A stretch of 64,000 nt of DNA from Bacteroides sp. (lineage in GTDB: Bacteria; Bacteroidota; Bacteroidia; Bacteroidales; Muribaculaceae). Under the pieces are notes generated by a model that saw only the letters and a list, made by a program, of their open reading frames with translations, did no database searches and was not told the DNA's origin. This document shows positions 57,286 through 64,000 of this stretch, piece after piece (position 1 is the stretch's first letter; each line of letters starts with the position of its first letter). The DNA is taken from assembly GCA_014802015.1 (NCBI GenBank), contig JAAVDB010000011.1:16159-80158 (forward strand). Reading direction: 5' to 3'. A program made the position numbers and the translations under genes.

Positions 57286-58431
57286 ATGCAGAATATCATA
57301 TTGTTTGACCCGGTCAAGGTCCGCGAGGCTCTGCTCCCGCTCACTTATACACGTCCGGTGGCGTTGATACGTCACGGCATCACCACGATGCTCGAAAAGT
57401 GGCAACGCGCCATCGAGGGAACATATTCATTTGAGACTCAGGACTATCTGAGCATGAAATATCCCCTCACGCTCTCGTCCGACGGCAATGACCTGTATAT
57501 CGCAGCCAACCTTCACCCCGACACTCAGCTGGTCGATGCGATTCTCGCTCTCGCTCCTGACTGCAGCCTGACCCTGAACGGGGAAGTGATAGCCCGACGC
57601 GGCAACGGCGAGGCGGGTTCGACTGAGTATACCGGCACACCGTTAGCCATCAATCACATCTGGGAGATATTCTCGCTCAATGACGAGGCGTTGCGCCGCG
57701 ACTTCGCGCAACTCACCGCAGGCCGTAAGTCACAGCCGCTGAGTGACACGTGCACACTGATCGGCGATCCGGCCGACCTGTTTATCGAGGAAGGAGCCAC
57801 AGTCGAGGGTGCGATAATCAATGTCAAGAAAGGTCCCATATACGTGGGACGTGACGCCGAGGTCATGGAAGGCGCCTGTCTGCGCGGCCCCATCGCCCTG
57901 TGCGAACACGCCGTGGTCAATATGGGAGGCAAAATCTATGGAGCCACCACACTCGGCCCATACTGCAAGGTCGGCGGCGAGCTTAACAACGTAGTGATGA
58001 CGGGATATTCCAACAAGGCTCATGACGGATTTCTCGGCAATGCCGTGATCGGCGAGTGGTGCAACCTCGGAGCCGGATGCACGGCTTCAAATCTCAAGAA
58101 CACCTACGGCAACATCAAGCTGTGGAGCATCGGCGACGGCCGCTATGTCAAGACCGGGCTGCAATTCTGCGGCCTGATCATGGGCGACCACTCCAAGGCC
58201 GGCATCAACACGATGTTCAACACAGCCACCATCGTAGGTGTAGGTGTAAACTTCTACGGAGCCGGATTCCCGCGCACTTACTTACCCTCGTTCACCCAGG
58301 GCTCGACAGCCGGCATGAGCGAGGTGAGCATGGACGCATTCTTCGAGACCGCATCAAAAGTCATGGCCCGTCGCCATGTGGAGCTGACCGAGATAGACAA
58401 AGAAATACTCATCAGCATACGCGAATTGTAA
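57286..58431 (+). CDS. GlmU-family sugar nucleotidyltransferase/LbH protein
   Basis: ILFDPVKVREALLPLTYTRPVALIRHGI; LbH repeats, NLGAGCTASNLKNTYGNIKLW. Confidence 0.85.
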   Translation: MQNIILFDPVKVREALLPLTYTRPVALIRHGITTMLEKWQRAIEGTYSFETQDYLSMKYPLTLSSDGNDLYIAANLHPDTQLVDAILALAPDCSLTLNGEVIARRGNGEAGSTEYTGTPLAINHIWEIFSLNDEALRRDFAQLTAGRKSQPLSDTCTLIGDPADLFIEEGATVEGAIINVKKGPIYVGRDAEVMEGACLRGPIALCEHAVVNMGGKIYGATTLGPYCKVGGELNNVVMTGYSNKAHDGFLGNAVIGEWCNLGAGCTASNLKNTYGNIKLWSIGDGRYVKTGLQFCGLIMGDHSKAGINTMFNTATIVGVGVNFYGAGFPRTYLPSFTQGSTAGMSEVSMDAFFETASKVMARRHVELTEIDKEILISIREL

Positions 58432-58457
58432 ATCAACACATAACAAAATACACCTCA

Positions 58458-59657
58458 ATGCCCCAGGTATCCGAACGCGGCGAGCTAATGCCCGCCTCAC
58501 CTATACGCCGTCTGGTGCCGTTGGCCAATCAGGCCAAAGCCCGCGGCATCAAGGTCTATCACCTCAACATCGGCCAGCCCGATGTGCCGACTCCCCCCGA
58601 AGGACTTGCGGCACTCAGGAACATCAACCGTGACGTGCTGGAGTACAGTCCGTCAGACGGCCTGCTGTCACTGCGCCAGAAGCTGAAAGGTTACTACAAA
58701 CGGTTCAATATAGATGTTGATGTCGAGGACATCATCGTCACCACAGGCGGCTCCGAAGCCGTGCTGTTCGCCTTCATGGCATGTCTCGATCCGGGCGACG
58801 AGATAATCGTCCCCGAGCCGGCCTACGCCAACTACATGGCATTTGCCATCTCGGCGGGAGCCAAGATCGTGACCGTCCCCTCAAGCATCGACGAAGGGTT
58901 TGCCCTACCGCCGGTCGAAAAATTCGAGGAGCTCATCACTCCGCGCACCAAGGGTATACTCATCTGCAACCCCAACAACCCGACCGGCTACCTCTACACG
59001 ATGAAGGAGATGCTCCAGATCCGTGACCTGGTGAAGAAATATGACCTCTTTCTCTTCTCCGACGAGGTATATCGCGAGTTCTGCTACACGGGCGCGCCCT
59101 ACATCTCGGCATTCCATCTGCCCGGCATCGAGGAGCAGGTAGTGCTGGTGGACTCCGTGTCAAAACGCTACAACGAATGCGGCATACGCATCGGCGCCCT
59201 CATCACCAAGCATCCCGAGCTGAAGAAGAATGTGATGAAATTCTGTCAGGCGCGTCTCAGTCCGCCACTGCTCGGCCAGATCGTTGCCGAAGCGTCGATC
59301 GACACATCGCCCGAATATATGCTCGCCACTTATAATGAATATGTCGAGCGCAGAAAGTTCCTCATCGACCAGCTCAACAAGATACCCGGTTGCTATACCC
59401 CCATACCCATGGGAGCATTCTACACCGTGGTCAAACTCCCCGTCGACGATGCCGACAAGTTCTGCCAATGGTGTCTTAGCGACTTCGATCTGGACGGCGA
59501 GACCATTTTCATGGCACCCGCATCGGGATTCTACACCACCGAGGGCATGGGCCGCGACGAGGTGCGCATGGCCTACGTGCTCAAGAAGGACGACCTGGCC
59601 CGTGCCATGAAGATCCTCGATGCCGCCCTCAAGGCTTACCCCGGACGCACTATCTGA
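58458..59657 (+). CDS. PLP-dependent aminotransferase (class I/II)
   Basis: HLNIGQPDVPTPPEG, NPNNPTGYLYT, SVSKRYNECGIRIG. Track start 58056 is over-extended into the previous gene. Confidence 0.9.
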   Translation: MPQVSERGELMPASPIRRLVPLANQAKARGIKVYHLNIGQPDVPTPPEGLAALRNINRDVLEYSPSDGLLSLRQKLKGYYKRFNIDVDVEDIIVTTGGSEAVLFAFMACLDPGDEIIVPEPAYANYMAFAISAGAKIVTVPSSIDEGFALPPVEKFEELITPRTKGILICNPNNPTGYLYTMKEMLQIRDLVKKYDLFLFSDEVYREFCYTGAPYISAFHLPGIEEQVVLVDSVSKRYNECGIRIGALITKHPELKKNVMKFCQARLSPPLLGQIVAEASIDTSPEYMLATYNEYVERRKFLIDQLNKIPGCYTPIPMGAFYTVVKLPVDDADKFCQWCLSDFDLDGETIFMAPASGFYTTEGMGRDEVRMAYVLKKDDLARAMKILDAALKAYPGRTI

Positions 59658-59674
59658 AACATAAAACTCAACAC

Positions 59675-60916
59675 GTGAACCGCAAGGATTTTGAGATAAT
59701 GGCCCCCGTGGGGTCGTACGAATCACTTCACGCAGCCATCGAGGCCGGAGCCGACGCCGTGTACTTCGGTGTCGAAGGCCTCAACATGCGTGCCCGCTCA
59801 TCGGTCAACTTCACCCTCGACGACCTGCGCCGCATCGCCGCCATCTGTGACGAGGCCGGCGTCAAGAGCTATCTCACCGTCAACACCATAATATATAATG
59901 ATGAGATAGCCAAATGCCACGCCGTGATCGACGCCGTCAGGGAGTCAGGCATCTCGGCCATAATCGCCAGCGACATCGCCGCAATCAGTTACGCCCGCAG
60001 CATCGGCGTGGAGGTACACATATCCACTCAGGTGAATGTCAGCAACATCGAGGCTGTACGATTCTATTCTCAATGGGCCGACGTGATGGTGCTGGCCCGC
60101 GAGCTATCGCTCGAACAGGTCACCGAGATACACGAAGCCATCATCCGCGACAACATCCGCGGACCGCGCGGCGAACTCATCCGGCTCGAAATGTTCTGTC
60201 ACGGCGCACTATGCATGGCCGTGTCAGGCAAATGCTACCTGAGTCTGCATGAGATGAATTCAAGCGCCAACCGCGGGGCATGCACACAGATATGCCGTCG
60301 GGGCTATCGTGTCACCGACGTCGAGACCGGCGACGAACTCACAGTCGAGAACAAATACATCATGTCGCCCAAGGACCTCAAGACCATCCACTTCCTCAAT
60401 AAAATGATCGATGCGGGAGTCACGGTGTTCAAGATCGAAGGCAGGGCACGCGGCCCCGAGTATGTGGCACTGACCGTGCGCGCCTATTCCGAGGCCATCC
60501 AGGCTATATGTGACGGCACATACTCCGACGACATGATACACCGCTGGGACGAATCGCTGTCAAAGGTCTTCAACCGCGGATTCTGGGACGGTTACTATAT
60601 GGGACAGCGACTCGGTGAATGGTCGTCAAAATACGGTTCGTCCGCCACAAAGGTCAAGCGCTATATAGCCAAAGGCGTGCGTTACTTCCCCAAACTCGGC
60701 GTAGGCGAGTTTCTCATGGAGGCCGGCGAGCTTCATCCCGGCGATGAAATCGTAATCACCGGCACCGACACCGGCGCCATAATCATGACCGTCGACGAGT
60801 TGCGTCTCGAATATGATCCCGTACCCGTCGTGAAGAAGGGTGACAGTTTCTCACTCAAGGTCCCCCGTAAGATCCGCCCCTCCGACCGCATGTATCTGTG
60901 GGAGGATGTAAAATAA
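59675..60916 (+). CDS. Peptidase U32 family protein (GTG start)
   Basis: EIMAPVGSYESLHAAIEAGADAVYFGVEGLNMRARS, MFCHGALCMAVSGKCYLS, GACTQICRRGY. Confidence 0.92.
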   Translation: MNRKDFEIMAPVGSYESLHAAIEAGADAVYFGVEGLNMRARSSVNFTLDDLRRIAAICDEAGVKSYLTVNTIIYNDEIAKCHAVIDAVRESGISAIIASDIAAISYARSIGVEVHISTQVNVSNIEAVRFYSQWADVMVLARELSLEQVTEIHEAIIRDNIRGPRGELIRLEMFCHGALCMAVSGKCYLSLHEMNSSANRGACTQICRRGYRVTDVETGDELTVENKYIMSPKDLKTIHFLNKMIDAGVTVFKIEGRARGPEYVALTVRAYSEAIQAICDGTYSDDMIHRWDESLSKVFNRGFWDGYYMGQRLGEWSSKYGSSATKVKRYIAKGVRYFPKLGVGEFLMEAGELHPGDEIVITGTDTGAIIMTVDELRLEYDPVPVVKKGDSFSLKVPRKIRPSDRMYLWEDVK

Positions 60917-60945
60917 TCCTGCCACGGTCAACGTTATAATAGATA

Positions 60946-62478
60946 ATGACGACCGATACTGTATCAAATAACAAACGGATTGCCAGGAACACATTATATA
61001 TGTACCTGCGCATGGGTGTCACGATGATAGTGCAACTCTATACATCGCGCATCGTCCTTGACACGCTCGGCATAGACAATTACGGCATCTACAACATCGT
61101 CGCCTCGGTGATCATCATGTTCACCTTCGTGAGCGGACCGCTCTCATCGGCGACACAGAGATTTTTCAACTTCGAGCTGGGACGGCCCGGCGGGGGCGAT
61201 ATATGCAAGCTGTTCAACATCTCGCTGATAGCCTATCTCGCACTGACCGCGCTGCTGCTGATTGTGATCGAGACCGTCGGCGGATGGTATGTCGCCAACA
61301 GGCTCAACGTGCCGCCTGACAGAGTCTCGGATGCCGTCTGGGTATTTCATCTGTCGGTCATATCGCTCGTATTCTCCCTACTCAACACCCCCTTCGTATC
61401 GCTCATCCTCGCACACGAGAGGATGGATTTCTACGCCTACATGAGCGTGGCCGAAGTGCTCTTCAAGCTTGCCAACGCCTACTCGCTCGTATACTTCGCG
61501 GGTGACCGTCTGAAGCTTTACGCAGTCAATCAGCTGGCCATCGGCATCATCGTCGGCATCAGCATCATCATATACTGTCACCGCAAGTTTCGCTACGTGC
61601 GCATCCGCCGTGTATGGGACAAACAGATATTCAAGTCACTGCTGTCATTTTCGGGATGGACACTGCTCAGTTCAGTCACCACCATGGGAGCCACAAGCGG
61701 TGTCAACGTGCTGCTCAACTCGTTCTTCGGCGTCGCGGTCAACTCGGCTATGGGCATAGCCACACAGGTGAGCACGGCCATCAATCAGTTTGTCACAAAC
61801 TTTCAGATAGCGTTCAACCCGCAGATAGTCAAATACTGCTCGGCCGGGCTTATCGACCAGATGCAGTCGCTGGCCTATCGTGCCGCCAAGATCTCCTATC
61901 TGCTGCTGCTCATGCTCGTGTGTCCGTTATTCTTCAACATCGACTTCGTGCTGGGAATCTGGCTCAAGGATGTGCCCCCCTACACCGGCGCCCTCTGTCT
62001 CGGTCTTATAGCATGGTCGCTGCTCGAATCACTGATGGCCCCGCTCTGGACATCGGTCACGGCTACCGGCAAGGTCAAGGTCTATCACATCACGATGAGC
62101 ATCATCATCGCATTTGTGTTCCTTATGTCATGGGCATGCCTGGCCGCAGGCTTCTCACCCGTATCGGTGGTTGTGGTCAAATGCCTCATCGACGTCGTAC
62201 TCATCGCTACACGACTGCTGTTCGCACACCGGCTGATAGGCTTCTCGATACGCGCATACATGTCAGATGTGATCTCGCCCGTTGTATCGGTAACCCTGCT
62301 GATCGGCTGTATCGTCTGCGCCGCCGACATGCTTCCGCTCGAAGGCTGGTCAAAACTCATCACATCCTATAGTATAGATATGCTGCTCATCATGCCAATG
62401 ATATACTTCTTAGCGTTCAACCGTGACGAACGGGCAGCCATCACAGGCATGATACGCAAGAAACTACAGATAGCCTGA
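60946..62478 (+). CDS. Polysaccharide flippase / MATE-type membrane protein
   Basis: NTLYMYLRMGVTMIVQLYTSRIVLDTLGIDNYGIYNIVASVI; 12+ TM helices. Confidence 0.87.
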   Translation: MTTDTVSNNKRIARNTLYMYLRMGVTMIVQLYTSRIVLDTLGIDNYGIYNIVASVIIMFTFVSGPLSSATQRFFNFELGRPGGGDICKLFNISLIAYLALTALLLIVIETVGGWYVANRLNVPPDRVSDAVWVFHLSVISLVFSLLNTPFVSLILAHERMDFYAYMSVAEVLFKLANAYSLVYFAGDRLKLYAVNQLAIGIIVGISIIIYCHRKFRYVRIRRVWDKQIFKSLLSFSGWTLLSSVTTMGATSGVNVLLNSFFGVAVNSAMGIATQVSTAINQFVTNFQIAFNPQIVKYCSAGLIDQMQSLAYRAAKISYLLLLMLVCPLFFNIDFVLGIWLKDVPPYTGALCLGLIAWSLLESLMAPLWTSVTATGKVKVYHITMSIIIAFVFLMSWACLAAGFSPVSVVVVKCLIDVVLIATRLLFAHRLIGFSIRAYMSDVISPVVSVTLLIGCIVCAADMLPLEGWSKLITSYSIDMLLIMPMIYFLAFNRDERAAITGMIRKKLQIA

Positions 62479-62518
62479 GCGCATAATCATTAATCACACG
62501 ACATCCGTATCACATTAT

Positions 62519-63244
62519 ATGAATCTGGCCGTAATCTTTGCCGGCGGTGTAGGCAAACGCATGAACAACAATTCGCGTCCCAAGCAGTTTCTCGAACTCA
62601 ACGGGAAACCGATCATCATATACACCCTTGAACTCTTCGACGCTCACCCGCAGATCGACGGCATAATCGTGGCATGCGTGGAGGGATGGATACCGTTTCT
62701 CGAACGCTACATACGCCAGTTCGGACTGACCAAAGTGGTCGGCATCGTGCCGGGAGGCGCCTCGGGTCAGGCATCAATCTACAACGGTCTGTGCGAGGCC
62801 GAGCGATACGCCGCCGGACATGAGGATGACACGATAGTGCTGATACATGACGGCGTGAGGCCGCTCATCAACGAGCAGACCATCACCGACAACATCGCCA
62901 AAGCCCGCCGGTCAGGCAGCTGCATCACCTGCATCCCCGCCATCGAGACATTTGTCGTGAACATGCCCGACGGCACGCATTCCATCCCCGCACGTGAGGA
63001 TTCGCTGATAGCCCGCGCGCCTCAGACATTCCGTCTCACCGACATTCTCACGGCCCACCGCAAGGCCATCGGCGAGGGGCACAACGACTTCATCGACAGC
63101 TGTACGATGATGCACCACTACGGATATGACCTGACGATGACCATAGGGCCGTCGGAAAATATTAAGATCACAACCCCCTCTGACTTCTTTGTGTTCCGAG
63201 CCATGATCGCAGCCAAAGAAAACGAGATAATTTTCGGCATCTGA
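62519..63244 (+). CDS. IspD/TarI-family cytidylyltransferase
   Basis: AVIFAGGVGKRMNNNSRPKQFLELNGKPIIIYTLE, VLIHDGVRPLI, ARAPQTFR. Confidence 0.88.
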   Translation: MNLAVIFAGGVGKRMNNNSRPKQFLELNGKPIIIYTLELFDAHPQIDGIIVACVEGWIPFLERYIRQFGLTKVVGIVPGGASGQASIYNGLCEAERYAAGHEDDTIVLIHDGVRPLINEQTITDNIAKARRSGSCITCIPAIETFVVNMPDGTHSIPAREDSLIARAPQTFRLTDILTAHRKAIGEGHNDFIDSCTMMHHYGYDLTMTIGPSENIKITTPSDFFVFRAMIAAKENEIIFGI

Positions 63245-63245
63245 T

Positions 63246-64000
63246 ATGATAAGCCTGTCCACACCTGTAGTCACTAAGGATATGCAGGAGATCTGCTGTC
63301 GGATTCCCGTCAGCGAGTTCGACGGCAAGACGGTACTCGTCACCGGGGCCAACTCCATGCTCGGCACGTATACGGCATATTCGTTCCTGCACATGGCGGA
63401 GCATGAGGGCATCCGCGTAAAGACCGTCGTGCTGACACGCTCCATCGACCGCACGCGCGAGCTGTACCGTGAATCGCTCGACCGTCCATGTTTCGACATT
63501 ATATCCGGCGACATCACCCGGCCGATCGATTACGACGGACCGGTGGACTATATATTCCACTTCGCAGGCAACGCCTCACCCCGCGCCATCAATACCGATC
63601 CTGTAGGCATACTCCGCAGCAACCTCACAGGCACATTCAACGTCATGGACTTCGCACGCGTTAAAGGGGCAAAGGTCATCTTCGCCTCCACCCGCGAGGT
63701 CTACGGCGCTTCGGACGAGCAATCACTGTCCGAGAGCTCGTTCGGCCGACTTGATCCGATGGACAACCGTTCATGCTATCCCGAGAGCAAACGTGCGGCC
63801 GAGAGCATACTGCGCGCGTTCCATCTGCAATACGGCGTCGAGTGCGTGAGCGCACGCATAGCCCACTGTTACGGTCCGGGCATGAAGACCGACAACGACG
63901 GACGCGTGATGGCCGACTTTATCGGCGACGCTGTCAACGGGCGTGACATCACGCTCAACAGCGCCGGTGATGCGGTCAGAGCGTTCTGCTACCTGTCCGA
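63246..64000 (+). CDS. NAD-dependent epimerase/dehydratase (3' end beyond window)
   Basis: MISLSTPVVTKDMQEICCRIPVSEFDGKTVLVTGANSMLGTYTAYSFL...FASTREVYG...SCYPESKRAAE; open at window edge so missing from ORF track. Confidence 0.88.
   Translation, partial: MISLSTPVVTKDMQEICCRIPVSEFDGKTVLVTGANSMLGTYTAYSFLHMAEHEGIRVKTVVLTRSIDRTRELYRESLDRPCFDIISGDITRPIDYDGPVDYIFHFAGNASPRAINTDPVGILRSNLTGTFNVMDFARVKGAKVIFASTREVYGASDEQSLSESSFGRLDPMDNRSCYPESKRAAESILRAFHLQYGVECVSARIAHCYGPGMKTDNDGRVMADFIGDAVNGRDITLNSAGDAVRAFCYLS

Noticed and set aside
58056-58457. N-terminal 134 aa of ORF 58056..59657
   Set aside because: Overlaps the GlmU-family gene in another frame; aminotransferase homology starts at 58458 (MPQVSERGELMP).

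Overview
This 64 kb window looks like a chromosomal segment from a Bacteroidales bacterium, probably Muribaculaceae-like. That is inferred from TAnnTTTG-type promoters, lipoprotein signals, the gene families present and dense GC-rich coding. Most of it is ordinary metabolism: uxaC, a hexuronate MFS transporter, ferredoxin, gdhA, nhaD, gpmI, cinA, tsaD, nadB, rsmA, mgtE, a GlmU-family protein, an aminotransferase, a U32 peptidase, a flippase, an IspD-like enzyme, two POT transporters, a TonB receptor and several glycoside hydrolases. I saw no rRNA, tRNA or CRISPR array. The accessory signal sits in short AT-rich patches. (1) At about 7.9-9.8 kb there is a two-gene unit: a small GIY-YIG-like protein 2 bp upstream of a class III nucleotide-cyclase-like protein, a possible signalling or defence module. 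Beside it is a long rod-like structured RNA candidate on the minus strand, ahead of a small two-TM protein. (2) A 260-300 bp non-coding element with 34 bp terminal inverted repeats occurs twice (18957-19254, 53026-53286), each copy abutting a stop codon. (3) A DUF4143-type ATPase has its RBS/start-codon segment present three times, two direct and one inverted. (4) At 56355-56475 a nested multi-helix RNA candidate follows a good Bacteroidetes promoter. (5) An MNT nucleotidyltransferase has a truncated HepT-like partner. (6) A sensor-kinase-like protein lacks the phosphoacceptor His. Family names come from recognising motifs by eye; no searches or folding programs were run.
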